This document shows positions 1-9,790 of a DNA stretch of 63,845 nt, one piece after another. Origin of the DNA: Planctomycetota bacterium (lineage in GTDB: Bacteria > Planctomycetota > Phycisphaerae > WQYP01); NCBI GenBank assembly GCA_021818445.1, contig JAKAEB010000018.1, positions 1 through 63,845 of the forward strand, read 5' to 3'. Within the stretch, counting starts at the first letter, position 1; each line of letters begins with the position of its first letter. A program made the position numbers and the translations under genes. The notes beneath the pieces were generated by a model that was not told the origin of the DNA, ran no database searches, and was given only the letters and a program-made list of their open reading frames with translations.

Positions 1-99
1 ATTGCGCGCTAAACGTGATAAATACAAAAACAGTGGACCGTGACACCCCCAACTGGCACCACCAGACCCCATTTGACTAAAACCTATGAAATATCCGGG

Positions 100-1719
100 C
101 TAAACGCCCTTCTCCGGGCCATTGTCCGGGGCATCGATTGAAAAGTCCTTCGCTTTTTTATTAAGCGTATTGCGGTTGATTCCCAAAAAGTCCGCCGCCT
201 TGATTTTTACCGCATCGCACCGCCCCAGCGCCTCTTCAATCAGGCGTTTTTCCACCTGCTCAAGCACCAATTCGTATATCTGCCCTTCGCGGTGCGCATA
301 CTCGTTGACTGCCTGCGTTGCCATCCGCCGAATTAAGGCGTCCAGTGTTTCGCTTGACTGGTTGGATTTTCCCTGTTGGGCAAAGGCCCGAATGGCCGTC
401 GGCAGTAAATCCTCGGTAAGCGTGTCGTTGCGGCTCAACACCACCGCCCGCTCCATCGCATTTTCCAGTTCACGCACGTTGCCGGGCCACGGATACCGCA
501 CCATCAGGTTTAATATATCGCGGCTGATTTTGTTCAAATTCTTCCCGTTTTCTGAGTTGAATCGATCCCGGAAAAAATCAATAAGCCGGGGAATGTCCTC
601 CCGCCGACTCCGCAGGGCGGGTAAATTGATGGTCACCACATTAAGGCGATAAAATAAATCCTCTCGAAATTTGCCTTTGGCGACCTCTTCCTGAAGATTT
701 AAATTCGTCGCGGCGATGATACGCACGTCCACCCGAATCGTTTTCGTATCACCCACGCGTTCAAATTCGCGCTCCTGCAAAACTCGCAGCAATTTAACCT
801 GCAAGCTGGTGTCAATTGTGCCGATCTCGTCGAGAAACAACGTACCCGAATCGGCCGCCTCAAAGCGCCCCATCCGATCGCGAATGGCCCCGGTGAAACT
901 CCCCTTGACATGACCGAACAATTCCGACTCCAGCAGTGTGCCGGTAAGAGCACCACAATTGACGCGGATGAACGGCTTTTCCGCACGATTGGAATTAAAG
1001 TGAATCGCCTTGGCGATGAGTTCCTTACCCGTTCCCGTTTCGCCCAGCAAAAGAACCGTCGCCCGGCTGGTGGCCACCTGAGCAATGGTATCGAATACCT
1101 CCAGCATGGCGGGTGAATTGCCGATGATGTTGTCAAATTTGTATTTGCTCTGCAGCGTATCCCGCAATTGCCGCCGTTCTTCGATCCATTGCTCCCTTTC
1201 GCTGGCCATGATCCGGTTAATCTTGATTGCCTGGGCCAAAAAGGCGCTGATGATTTCCAGTAGACGACGGTCACCCTCCAGCGTCGTTGCGTCCACGAAG
1301 CGCTTATCCACGCTAAGCGCTCCGGCAACACGATTGTCGATTTGTATCGGGACACAGATAAAACTTATCGCCTGCCCGGCCAGCGCCGCCCGCGCACCAG
1401 TGCGATTGAGGAAATTCAAATCCTTACTTATATTCTCCACGACACGCGTTTTACCGGTTGCCACCACCTGCCCGGTGATCCCTTCACCCACATCGTATCG
1501 GCCCCGCTGAATCTCTTCCGGTGTCAGGCCCAGCGCCGCTTCAATCCGCAACTTTCCGCTCGTATCGTCAAACAGCACCATCGAGCCACGCTCCATGCCC
1601 AAGCGGCTTGCCAAAACTCTCATCGTTTGGTCAAACGCGGCGTGTAAATTGAGGCCCATCGACAAAACGCGGCCAATTTCTTCCAGCGTGGCAAGTTCCA
1701 ATTCCGCCCGGTCCAACAT
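100..1719 (-). CDS. GAF-AAA+-Fis sigma-54-dependent transcriptional activator, NifA-like
   Basis: A 539-residue enhancer-binding protein that would remodel sigma-54 RNA polymerase at promoters with ATP. An N-terminal GAF sensor spans about residues 15-170. The AAA+ domain spans about 195-425 and shows Walker A GETGTGKE (226-233), the sigma-54 contact loop as GSFTGA (273-278, Ala to Ser in the second position of GAFTGA) and Walker B LFLDEI (294-299). A Fis-type helix-turn-helix lies near 500-525. The ATG at 1719 follows an AGAGGAG ribosome-binding site. The domain order and GAF sequence resemble NifA, but no nitrogenase genes are present, so the effector and target genes are unknown. It is transcribed alone, towards the window edge. 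Confidence 0.92.
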   Translation of the reverse strand: MLDRAELELATLEEIGRVLSMGLNLHAAFDQTMRVLASRLGMERGSMVLFDDTSGKLRIEAALGLTPEEIQRGRYDVGEGITGQVVATGKTRVVENISKDLNFLNRTGARAALAGQAISFICVPIQIDNRVAGALSVDKRFVDATTLEGDRRLLEIISAFLAQAIKINRIMASEREQWIEERRQLRDTLQSKYKFDNIIGNSPAMLEVFDTIAQVATSRATVLLLGETGTGKELIAKAIHFNSNRAEKPFIRVNCGALTGTLLESELFGHVKGSFTGAIRDRMGRFEAADSGTLFLDEIGTIDTSLQVKLLRVLQEREFERVGDTKTIRVDVRIIAATNLNLQEEVAKGKFREDLFYRLNVVTINLPALRSRREDIPRLIDFFRDRFNSENGKNLNKISRDILNLMVRYPWPGNVRELENAMERAVVLSRNDTLTEDLLPTAIRAFAQQGKSNQSSETLDALIRRMATQAVNEYAHREGQIYELVLEQVEKRLIEEALGRCDAVKIKAADFLGINRNTLNKKAKDFSIDAPDNGPEKGV

Positions 1720-2098
1720 TTACGCTCCTCTTTGAATAAAACGCTCTCCATCACCATCTTAGAACCCTCACCGGCCCGAATTCTGTGCCCATTCCGTCAT
1801 CATTGCACATTCAGCCCATGCCTAACCATTGAGCAAAATCCGTGCGAGCACCGTTGAACCCCCGATTTCTCCGCCTCCATTCCCACCATGCCCACCGATC
1901 CATAAATGGAAAAACGTGATTGTAACATATTTCAAAATATGGCTTTAGATTTAATTTATGGCGCTTATGTCTGGCTCGGTATCACGAAGCAACTATTGAC
2001 ATTCACGTACATTAAATCGCCCGATATCTCATCATTGGCAATTTTTATGCCCATTCTTTGTGCAATTGTGGTCAACAATGATGCGTATCGAGATAGCC
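1720..2098. other. AT-rich non-coding region
   Basis: This stretch lies between two leftward genes and shows no convincing coding sequence. It is more AT-rich than its surroundings. It holds a perfect inverted repeat at 1926-1941 (7-bp arms CATATTT/AAATATG with a 2-bp centre), which could be an operator for the activator gene downstream. No clear promoter was identified. Confidence 0.4.
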
Positions 2099-3217
2099 TC
2101 ATTTCAGCGGACGTCTTCGCAGCCCGCGCACATCGAGCCCACTCGCCACCCTTAGCACGCCTCGCACCAGAATGCCTGTCCCTAAACAGAATGGCACCAC
2201 AGCCGCAAACGGCCAGCGGGGTACTAAAACCCACGCCAGCCAAATTCCCACCAGAAACTCGACAAAGCAAATGACCAGAAACGCACTCCACGGATGCAAA
2301 CTTGTCACATTTTTGCGTTGGGTGCGCAAGTATCGCCCAAAAAACAGGCTTGTCATCGCGAGCGTGGCCATAATTCCGACGGCTACGGCATCAAGCCGAT
2401 GCGTCCCCGCCGCCTCAACTGCCAACGCCACCAGATATCCCACGATGGCGCTGCCCAGCGCTGTAATCAAAAACTTTACTCGCGGCGAACCTTTTTTAAA
2501 TTTGTAGTCATAAAGCCGCGAAAGGTGCTCCAGATAACGCAACTGCTCCTGCACGGTGAGTTTACTTTTACCGTGCAGGCGATTGCGGAAAAAAATCGGC
2601 GTTTCCAAAACACGTTTTACCCCGCATTTCACCATCAATTCCAGACCGATCTTGTACCCGATTGGGTTCAACTCGTCCGCCGCCAGGAATGTTTCACGCC
2701 GCAACGCCACAAAACCTGCCATCGGATCCCGCACCTTGCCGGCAAAGGGTCGCCCCAGCATCGTCGCCACCGTGCTGTTCAATTTCCGAAACAACCCCCA
2801 ATCGTCCTGCGTACCCCCGCCTGCCACATACCGCGAGCCAATAACAAAATCCGCCGATCCATCCAGCAGGGGACGCACCAAGTTACCGATGGCACCCGGC
2901 GGATGGCTTAAATCGGCGTCCATCACCACCAGTACCGTACCGTTGGCCCGGTCAAATCCTGCCAGCACAGCCGATGAAAGCCCTTTGTCATGACGACGGA
3001 TCACATAGCGCAATGACGCGTACCGCGACGCCAGCGCCTTTAATACTTTTGCCGTACCATCACGGGAGTTATCGTCGACCACGATTACTTCCCATTTCCA
3101 GCCGGTTGGATCCATGGCGGAGGAAATTTCCTCCATCAATCGAGGCAGATTTTCCGCTTCGTGGTAGGCGGGTACAACAATACTCACCGTCATCTGTTCT
3201 GTGGTGTTCAAACTCAC
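2099..3217 (-). CDS. Family 2 glycosyltransferase (dolichyl-phosphate mannosyltransferase type) with C-terminal GtrA domain
   Basis: A cytoplasmic GT2 domain opens with SIVVPAYHEAENLP and carries the nucleotide-sugar/metal motif DADLSHPP. It is followed by a C-terminal GtrA-like membrane domain of about four helices. Enzymes of this layout transfer a sugar from a nucleotide donor to a polyprenyl phosphate, and the GtrA part is thought to help flip or anchor the lipid-linked sugar. The start is uncertain: GTG at 3217 has AAAGG just upstream, TTG at 3229 extends the frame, and ATG at 3193 has no ribosome-binding site. The next gene to the right diverges. The substrate cannot be read from sequence. 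Confidence 0.88.
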   Translation of the reverse strand: MSLNTTEQMTVSIVVPAYHEAENLPRLMEEISSAMDPTGWKWEVIVVDDNSRDGTAKVLKALASRYASLRYVIRRHDKGLSSAVLAGFDRANGTVLVVMDADLSHPPGAIGNLVRPLLDGSADFVIGSRYVAGGGTQDDWGLFRKLNSTVATMLGRPFAGKVRDPMAGFVALRRETFLAADELNPIGYKIGLELMVKCGVKRVLETPIFFRNRLHGKSKLTVQEQLRYLEHLSRLYDYKFKKGSPRVKFLITALGSAIVGYLVALAVEAAGTHRLDAVAVGIMATLAMTSLFFGRYLRTQRKNVTSLHPWSAFLVICFVEFLVGIWLAWVLVPRWPFAAVVPFCLGTGILVRGVLRVASGLDVRGLRRRPLK

Positions 3218-3360
3218 TGCACCTTTCAATTCTGCGGCAGTATATTACACCGTTGTATGCGGTGCGTATTGGGAGCTATGTTCATGCGCCCAAACCTTAC
3301 CTGTGAGTGGGGGATGCCGCGGACGTAATTCGAGTTGTTTCCATTTTAGGAGGTCATCCG

Positions 3361-3819
3361 CTGCGGCAATCTACACTTAAAATATTTAGGCTTCCCCACA
3401 GTCAGGGCCTCGAGCTTCCCGCATATCAAACTGATGGCTCGGCGGGGATGGATCTCACCGCCGCCATCCATGACGACATTATTCTTCAGCCCGGGCACAG
3501 GACGATAATCCCTTGTGGCCTGATCATCGCGATTGAGCCTGGGTTCGAGGGGCAGGTAAGGCCGCGCTCCGGTTTAGCGCTTAAGCACGGCATCGGCATG
3601 CCCAACTCGCCTGGCACCATTGACAGCGATTACCGGGGGGAATTGAAGGTCATTATTATTAATTTCGGTGATATTGAGTTCCGAATCACACGCGGTATGC
3701 GCATCGCCCAACTGGTTATTGCCCCCATCGTCCGGGCGGTCATCGAGGAGTTGGACGCCCCCGAAAAACTTTCCACCACCGATCGCGGTACCGGGGGGTT
3801 TGGCAGCACCGGCGTATAA
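3361..3819 (+). CDS. dut: Deoxyuridine 5'-triphosphate nucleotidohydrolase (dUTPase)
   Basis: Homotrimeric dUTPase, which hydrolyses dUTP to dUMP and pyrophosphate and so keeps uracil out of DNA. All five family motifs are present: DGSAGMDL (I), PRSGLALK (II), [13 protein letters not shown] (III, with the catalytic Asp and Tyr), [12 protein letters not shown] (IV) and [10 protein letters not shown] (V). The frame is open from a GTG at 3307, but that codon has no ribosome-binding site and adds 18 unconserved-looking residues. A strong GGAGGT at 3349-3354 sits 6 nt before an in-frame CTG at 3361, which gives the normal short N terminus. I therefore favour CTG; the fallback start is GTG 3307. 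It converges on the next gene. Confidence 0.93.
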   Translation: MRQSTLKIFRLPHSQGLELPAYQTDGSAGMDLTAAIHDDIILQPGHRTIIPCGLIIAIEPGFEGQVRPRSGLALKHGIGMPNSPGTIDSDYRGELKVIIINFGDIEFRITRGMRIAQLVIAPIVRAVIEELDAPEKLSTTDRGTGGFGSTGV

Positions 3820-3879
3820 CTTCTACCCGGTGGGTGATGCGCTAAGGTTATCTCTGGCCCCAAACCTGCCGCAACAGCA

Positions 3880-5469
3880 TCAGCGGACCGGCGGGATACC
3901 ATTAAAATAATGACGAATATCAGCCCGGTAGCGGTGGGGGATATAGCCCGTTTCCGGTGCCAGTGCGCGGGCCGCATCCCGCCACACGCTTCGACCCCCG
4001 GTGCCACCCGCCATTTTTGGGGGCACGTCAAAAGTGTAAATGCGCACGCCGGTTGCGGCATGTGGCACCGCATGCTCAGCGCCCGACGCCAAATGGTCGT
4101 TCGGAATCAGATGATTGGCGTGTCGGGTCCTTGGCTCTGTCCGAGACATATTTTGTTTCTGCTGGCCGATCGCTTCGGCAGGCGGTTGGTGACCGGTGGA
4201 ATTGGTTTGACTGTCACCCTTTCCTGCCGACTTGCCTCTGCGACTGCCGCCGGTTGGCAACCTGAGCGTTTGAAGTTGCGCGAGATTGTGTCGCAAAAGG
4301 TTCTGAATTTGCTCTTGAAGCTTTCCTATTAAAGGTTTAGCCCGCCCCTTGCCACTGGCCTTCAACTCATGCTCGATGGCGCGTACCATAGCCCGCCCTG
4401 CGCCCAACGGCTTTAATGTGTGCAACTCTCGGTTGAGTTGCGCTGCCGCATGCCTCCCCAATGTCACGTCTAAAGCCTGCCTCGCCGCCAGCGCCTTCAA
4501 TTGGGTCAGCATGTGGCGGGCGGTAATAATATTGTCTCTCAAATGTCGGGCAGTTGTTGCTAACTTCCCGGTTGTGTGTGTGCGATCGCTTGCATGGTGG
4601 CCGTGGCCCGCGGTGGTGCGACCACTTGAGCGAGCGGAATCTTTATGCGGCGCAGTCGCCGTCCTCGCCGGCAGCGCCTTCTGCCGATAGCCTGCCACGA
4701 AACCTGCACCGGCCGATCGCTGGTGCGAACTGATTGCCGGCTGGCGCGCATGCCCCGATATCGCGGATTCGCCGGCCGGTAATGCAAATCCGCACACCAC
4801 CGCAGCTATTAAAAAAAGCCACGCCCTCGCCCATTGCCTTCCCACATCACCCGGGCGCAGCAATGCGGTTGTGGTAATGGCGGCAAGCCCTTCGCCGGCG
4901 CGCAGGTACAGTTGCTGCTCAAAGCCTTTCGCAATGGGGTGGGCGAAAGCCGGCGATTTGCGCATTAAACTCACGGCAACACTTGTCGTAGATGGCCAAT
5001 GCTGCATCGCGTCAAGTCGTTCTGCGATTTGCAGCCCGCGTGGCCGTTGATAAATGGCTCCGACGGCACCGATGGCACAAATAATCCCCGCCCACCACGC
5101 CGCGCCCGCGCCAAGGGATGCGATCAGTATGGCCGATCCCAGCACCACCACCAGTCGGCGCATGCGGTGCTGCCTGTGCCGGGTCCGAATCATCACCCAG
5201 GCAAGTCCACCTGCCATTAAAGTCAGGGCACCGGCCCACCATCCCCAGCCCATTGCCCGCAGGCTGATTGTCAGTGTGGCGATCGTATAGGCAATCGACG
5301 CGGCAATAGTTATCTTCGCCAGCATGTCTAATTGATGAGCCGTTCCCGCCAGCCATGCCACCCGAAGCCAACGCCGCCGAAATGCACGTCGTGCTGCGGC
5401 TACAGCCGAGGGGGCTGAGAATTCCTCCCTTGCATGTGCGGGTTGGCTGATGGTAGGAGTCATGCTCAT
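3880..5469 (-). CDS. Large membrane protein of unknown function
   Basis: A 529-residue protein I cannot name. After a basic N terminus there are three to four hydrophobic segments (about residues 45-150). A fifth hydrophobic stretch near residues 210-235 is followed by a long Ala/Arg/His-rich, probably soluble region containing helical segments. The C terminus ends with a motif, YIPHRYRADIRHYFNGIPP, similar to the tail seen on membrane proteins of planctomycete MoxR/von Willebrand-type gene clusters; that comparison is from memory. The ATG at 5469 is followed by a second ATG two codons on. No MoxR or VWA gene is adjacent here. It converges with dut, 60 bp apart. Confidence 0.72.
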   Translation of the reverse strand: MSMTPTISQPAHAREEFSAPSAVAAARRAFRRRWLRVAWLAGTAHQLDMLAKITIAASIAYTIATLTISLRAMGWGWWAGALTLMAGGLAWVMIRTRHRQHRMRRLVVVLGSAILIASLGAGAAWWAGIICAIGAVGAIYQRPRGLQIAERLDAMQHWPSTTSVAVSLMRKSPAFAHPIAKGFEQQLYLRAGEGLAAITTTALLRPGDVGRQWARAWLFLIAAVVCGFALPAGESAISGHARQPAISSHQRSAGAGFVAGYRQKALPARTATAPHKDSARSSGRTTAGHGHHASDRTHTTGKLATTARHLRDNIITARHMLTQLKALAARQALDVTLGRHAAAQLNRELHTLKPLGAGRAMVRAIEHELKASGKGRAKPLIGKLQEQIQNLLRHNLAQLQTLRLPTGGSRRGKSAGKGDSQTNSTGHQPPAEAIGQQKQNMSRTEPRTRHANHLIPNDHLASGAEHAVPHAATGVRIYTFDVPPKMAGGTGGRSVWRDAARALAPETGYIPHRYRADIRHYFNGIPPVR

Positions 5470-5648
5470 CGGCTCAATCGAAACAGCACACGAAAACGCC
5501 TCGTGTGATCTTTAATAACACCAGTTTATCGCCAATAGGCGCAGGCCCATACTGCCGTCAGCGGGCCGTGCTCCGGCATTTTTTGACAATTTCGTCATTT
5601 TTGGTTATCACATAGTCAAAAGAATTCTCAATATTGAGGAGTGCCAAC

Positions 5649-6737
5649 ATGTCGCTCATACAGAAGCTCAAAGGCGAACTCATTGATATTATTCAGTGGA
5701 CGGAGCCGGCGGATAATGACATTCTCGCTTATCGATTTCCGCGTTACGACAATGAAATTAAAAACGGGGCCAAATTAACCGTACGCGAAGGCCAGGTTGC
5801 TGTGTTTGTCAATGAGGGGCAACTCGCCGACGTTTACAAGCCGGGCATGTACACACTTACCACTGAAAATATGCCTGTACTTTCCACATTAAAAGGCTGG
5901 AAATACGGCTTTAATTCACCCTTCCGGGCTGAAGTCTATTTCATTTCCACCAAACAATTTACGGATCTGAAATGGGGCACGCCCAACCCCATCATGATGC
6001 GCGATCCCGATTTTGGCATCATCCGTCTGCGCGCCTTCGGCACCTATGCGATGCACGTCAGCGACCCGGCAACCTTTCTGCGCCAGCAGGTTGCTACCAA
6101 TCCAGTTTTTGAATCGGTGCAAATCTCCGGCCAGATGCGCGATACCATCGTCTCCCGTTTCACCGATGTTGTTGGCCAATCGCACATACCGGCGCTTGAG
6201 ATGGCCGGCAATTATGACAAAATAAGCCAAATCGCATTAGAAAAAATCAAACCCGATCTGGCTTCACTGGGTGTTGAACTTACGCTCTTTTATGTGGAAA
6301 ATATTTCCCTGCCTCCCGAAGTGGAAAAAGCCATCGACACCCGTTCCTCGATGGGTGCTCTTGGCGATATGGGACAATACACCCGCTATCAGACGGCGAC
6401 GGCGATTCCATTGGCCGCCGCAAACCCCGGTGGTATGGGGTCGATGGGCGTGGGCTTGGGCGCAGGTATGGCGATGGGCAATCAAATGGGGGCTGCAATG
6501 GCTTCCAACAACAGCAAGCCGCCACCGATACCGGCTGCCAGCTCCTATTATCTGGCGGTGGCCGGCAAGCAGGCAGGGCCTTTTGATATGTCCACACTTT
6601 CTGCCAAGGTGGACTCCGGTGATCTGAAACCCGATACGCTGGTCTGGAAGGACGGTATGTCCGGCTGGTCGCCCGCCCAGCAAGTGGATGAACTTAAAGC
6701 CATTTTCCCACCGCAGCCACCGCCGATCCCGTCGTAA
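5649..6737 (+). CDS. SPFH-domain (YdjI / virion-core-like) protein with C-terminal GYF-like domain
   Basis: A 362-residue protein. The N-terminal two thirds match the bacterial SPFH family annotated as virion core protein or YdjI: a conserved start (SLIQKLKGELIDIIQW), then the SPFH/Band 7 body with VREGQVAVFVNEGQLADVY. A Gly/Met-rich linker covers roughly residues 255-285. The C terminus is a GYF_2-type module (YYLAVAGKQAGPFD ... GMSGW) that normally binds proline-rich peptides, and the protein ends in its own proline-rich tail (PPQPPPIPS). Related proteins act in membrane-stress complexes in Bacillus; a role here is inferred. ATG 5649 follows TGAGGAG. An in-frame TTG at 5634 was rejected because it lies inside that ribosome-binding site. 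Confidence 0.85.
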   Translation: MSLIQKLKGELIDIIQWTEPADNDILAYRFPRYDNEIKNGAKLTVREGQVAVFVNEGQLADVYKPGMYTLTTENMPVLSTLKGWKYGFNSPFRAEVYFISTKQFTDLKWGTPNPIMMRDPDFGIIRLRAFGTYAMHVSDPATFLRQQVATNPVFESVQISGQMRDTIVSRFTDVVGQSHIPALEMAGNYDKISQIALEKIKPDLASLGVELTLFYVENISLPPEVEKAIDTRSSMGALGDMGQYTRYQTATAIPLAAANPGGMGSMGVGLGAGMAMGNQMGAAMASNNSKPPPIPAASSYYLAVAGKQAGPFDMSTLSAKVDSGDLKPDTLVWKDGMSGWSPAQQVDELKAIFPPQPPPIPS

Positions 6738-6984
6738 TCGGGCGCGGCCATTTTTTCGGGCATTCCTGACGTCGCTGGTTTCCTCAGCCGCCCAGGGGTT
6801 TCAGGAAGGCACTGAGAAATGCCGCCAGCCGTCTATTTTCCAATGACTTCACTTCCGCCCGAAAAGATGGCCTCGGCCTCCTGTTCCTGCCCATGGCGGT
6901 TATATCCCCATTCATTCAACCGTTTGTTATCATGTGGCAGATGCCGCTGGGCATCTTTGCTGACGGCCGTTTTTTGGAGTGTAC

Positions 6985-8436
6985 ATGACTTCCATTCGAC
7001 CCAATTCCCCCAATCGCGACGGCGAACTCATCGATACGCAGCGCAAAGCCCTGGAGATTAATATCGACTCCCGACGCTACGGCACCTTTGCGGAAATCGG
7101 GGCCGGACAGGAGGTGGTACGCTGGTTTTTCCGCGTCGGCGGCGCCTCCGGCACAATCGCCAAAAGCATCAGTGCTTATGATATGTCCGTCAGCGATGCG
7201 ATTTACGGCCATTGCGACCGGTACGTATCGCGTCCCCGCCTTGAGGCAATGTTAAAATATGAACAAAAACTTAATATTGATCGTCTGAACGAATCACGCG
7301 GCGATACCACCGCTTTTTTCGCCTTTGCCAACACAGTTGCCGCCAAAAGTTTCAAAAGTACGTCGCAGTGCCATGGCTGGATGGGTGTCAAATTTCAGGC
7401 CCATCCGCGCGATCAGGATTCGCAGATTATTCTGCATGTCCGCCTGCTCGACCGCGAGGCCGCCCAGCAGCAGGAAGCGCTCGGCATTGTGGGTGTTAAC
7501 CTCCTCTACGGCGCATTCTTCTATCACTACGACCCCGAATTGCTGCTGCGGTCGTTAATGGACGGCGTCTCGGCCGCCCGCATTGAAATCGATATGATCG
7601 AGTTTTCCGGCATTGAATTTCGGCATGTCGACAACCGCATCATGAGTCTCCGACTTGTGGAGCTTGGTTTGTCACCTGCCGCCATGTTCGGTCCCGGCGG
7701 CGAAGTGCTTCAACCCTCGGAGGTGCTTCATAAAAAGCCGGTATTGGTGGAACGCGGCAGTTTTCGCCCGGTAACTCATGTGAACTTGGACATGATGCGC
7801 TGCGCCCGCGAGCACTTCCTTGCTTCGCCCGACTCCAATGGCGAAGAGCCGGTGGAATTGATGGAAATCACCATGCGCAATCTCAAGGCCTCCGGCGATA
7901 TTGATTTGCGCGACTTCCTTGCCCGTGCTGATGTAATTGGGGCTTGCGGGATGCCAGTCATCATCAGCGATTATTTTGAATTTTATCGCCTTGCCGGCTA
8001 TCTCTCGGAATTTACAAAGAAGCGTGTGGGACTGCTGATGGGCATACCCACATTGGTTGATCTTTTCGACGTTACCTACTATGCCGATCTCGAGGGCGGC
8101 ATTTTGGAATCATTCGGGCGGCTATTTAAAAACGATCATCGCCTTTACGTCTATCCGCTGAAGCGCACCGCCGAGAGTCAATTGGTCACCGTGCGCAATC
8201 TGGAATTAACACCTGAATTGAGCTGCCTGTATCGTTACCTTGTCGAAAGTGGATGGATCATCCAAATGGATAACTTTAATCCCGATTACCTGCAGATTTT
8301 TTCACGCGATGTACTCGATAAAATAAAAAAATGTGATGACTCATGGCAAAAACTCGTCCCCGAGGCTGTTGGTGCCCTTATCCGCAAACGTGGACTTTTC
8401 GGCTACCCCCTCAGACGCAACGTTGAAGTGCCCTAG
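6985..8436 (+). CDS. Conserved protein of unknown function (484 aa)
   Basis: A soluble, well-conserved-looking protein with no signal peptide or membrane segment. The opening residues (NRDGELIDTQRKALEIN, then YGTFAEIGAGQEVVRWFF) belong to a family that databases have labelled inconsistently as nicotinate-nucleotide adenylyltransferase or TonB-dependent receptor; I recall those labels and trust neither. I see no adenylyltransferase HxGH motif and no barrel. ATG 6985 has GGAG 5 nt upstream; the GTG at 6979 overlaps that site. It stands alone between an SPFH gene and a non-coding region, so context gives no clue to function. Confidence 0.8.
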   Translation: MTSIRPNSPNRDGELIDTQRKALEINIDSRRYGTFAEIGAGQEVVRWFFRVGGASGTIAKSISAYDMSVSDAIYGHCDRYVSRPRLEAMLKYEQKLNIDRLNESRGDTTAFFAFANTVAAKSFKSTSQCHGWMGVKFQAHPRDQDSQIILHVRLLDREAAQQQEALGIVGVNLLYGAFFYHYDPELLLRSLMDGVSAARIEIDMIEFSGIEFRHVDNRIMSLRLVELGLSPAAMFGPGGEVLQPSEVLHKKPVLVERGSFRPVTHVNLDMMRCAREHFLASPDSNGEEPVELMEITMRNLKASGDIDLRDFLARADVIGACGMPVIISDYFEFYRLAGYLSEFTKKRVGLLMGIPTLVDLFDVTYYADLEGGILESFGRLFKNDHRLYVYPLKRTAESQLVTVRNLELTPELSCLYRYLVESGWIIQMDNFNPDYLQIFSRDVLDKIKKCDDSWQKLVPEAVGALIRKRGLFGYPLRRNVEVP

Positions 8437-8910
8437 GAGCCTCTCCGAGTAATAACAGGGACGGCGACGGCATGGATTGTGGCGGACATCAAGAAGCGGC
8501 GATAAGGGCGTGTCGGGCGATACGCCAATGGTCCGCGATCACAGCCGCCCTGGCTGATACGCCACGAACACGCAAGAGACACTTATTAAGTTAACGCTTA
8601 TAGTATCCTCGCCCGCATAAGACCGTTGAAAGTCCCGGACAAGTTCGCCAATGGTATTAGCTGCGGCAAGCGTTTGGATAGGTGTGCACCGTAATCGCAT
8701 CCAGTCCGTCGCCGTTCGCATTGCTCCGCACTTGCCGGGAGAGCAATGCCCTGCCCATGTTAAATCGTGCCTGTCGGTATGCATCACCAAGATGCCATGA
8801 CTTTCCTGCTTTCGCACGTCATCAATGGCCGAGTGAAATATTTCCGCACTCAACGTGCGGCATATCGGCTTAAAATGGGCGGCATTATTCAGGGCAAACT
8901 CCCTGACCGA
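8437..8910. other. Non-coding region without recognised features
   Basis: 474 bp lie between the end of the 484-residue protein and the end of the AraC gene. Short open frames exist on both strands, but none has a ribosome-binding site together with a recognisable protein. Two convergent genes end here, so it should hold terminators, yet I see no hairpin followed by a T run. Confidence 0.35.
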
Positions 8911-9690
8911 TTATCCCTGCGTGCTACGCCGATAGGCCGCCGGGGAAACGCCGGCCATGGCGCGGAACTGCCGCGAAAAATAAAATACGTCTTGATATCC
9001 GAGTCGCCGGGCAATTTCCTTAATCGCCGTGGGCGATTCTGCCAACATTTGACGTGCCGCCGCAACGCGCAAGGCGATAAGGTAATCATGAGGTGTTACG
9101 CCGGTGGCCCGCTTAAATTGCCGTCGAAGGGTGGAGATCGATATATTCAAACTCGCCGCCAAAGCTTCATAATTCGGATGCCCCTCATGCACCCATGTCT
9201 GCAAATGTCGAATGACTTCGGCCAGCCACGTGGGGTTATGGTCTCCCAGCGCTCTGGCTTCCGCCAATTCAATCAGCATCCCCTCCAACGCATGCCGACC
9301 GCGTCGTATTCCCCAGTCGTCTCCACGCGCTAATTGGCGCAAGGCAAAATCAAACCGCTCCGCATAGTCGCCGCCGCTCGGGGCCCGTTGGGGAATAATG
9401 GGATACAGCCCCGCGCGTTTCCAGTCGTTGACGATCGTGCCTCGGAATGCCACGTAGCGATGCACCCAGGTACGCTGGCCCCGCGCGGCATGAAAACTGA
9501 TATGCGGTCCCGGCCACGCCGACCAAAACGAATGCCCGTTTAGCGCATAACAGTCGTTATCAATCTGCACCTCAACCGCCCCCGCATCCATATATTGCAG
9601 GGTGTAATAGTCCTCGAAATGCTTACTTATACGATGATCGCAGGCCCGATGATAGGCACCATAAATGAAGATGAAGTTCGATGCACTCAT
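8911..9690 (-). CDS. AraC-family transcriptional regulator
   Basis: A 259-residue regulator with an N-terminal cupin-like effector domain (about residues 10-140) and a C-terminal double helix-turn-helix AraC domain (about 165-255). The latter ends with the typical second-helix segment IKEIARRLGYQDVFYFSRQF and MAGVSPAAYRR. It diverges from the GH88 gene across 100 bp and is very probably the sugar-responsive activator of that operon. A perfect TATAAT box lies 7 nt upstream of the ATG and no ribosome-binding site is visible, so the mRNA may be leaderless. The inducer is unknown, presumably an uronide or a breakdown product. Confidence 0.92.
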   Translation of the reverse strand: MSASNFIFIYGAYHRACDHRISKHFEDYYTLQYMDAGAVEVQIDNDCYALNGHSFWSAWPGPHISFHAARGQRTWVHRYVAFRGTIVNDWKRAGLYPIIPQRAPSGGDYAERFDFALRQLARGDDWGIRRGRHALEGMLIELAEARALGDHNPTWLAEVIRHLQTWVHEGHPNYEALAASLNISISTLRRQFKRATGVTPHDYLIALRVAAARQMLAESPTAIKEIARRLGYQDVFYFSRQFRAMAGVSPAAYRRSTQG

Positions 9691-9697
9691 TGACCGT

Positions 9698-9703
9698 ATT
9701 ATA
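9698..9703 (-). promoter_or_regulatory. Putative -10 box of the AraC gene
   Basis: On the minus strand the sequence is TATAAT followed by 7 nt and then the ATG at 9690. This would place the transcription start at or next to the initiation codon. No good -35 box is visible at the expected distance, as is common for activator-dependent or autoregulated promoters. Confidence 0.45.
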
Positions 9704-9790
9704 CAAAAGATGCCCGAAAATTACATTTTATATCACATCGACTTGCGATATCTTCTTGACTACTGAATCGGTTTGTTATCGAGGCAACCC

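Noticed and set aside
100..1719. Nitrogen-fixation regulator NifA
   Set aside because: The domain order matches, but no nif genes or NifA-specific linker cysteines are seen; only the broad class is safe.
1906..2274. 122-residue plus-strand frame
   Set aside because: No ribosome-binding site, its second half overlaps the glycosyltransferase gene antisense, and the composition is not protein-like.
8539..8853. 104-residue minus-strand frame after the AraC gene
   Set aside because: No ribosome-binding site and no protein family resemblance.
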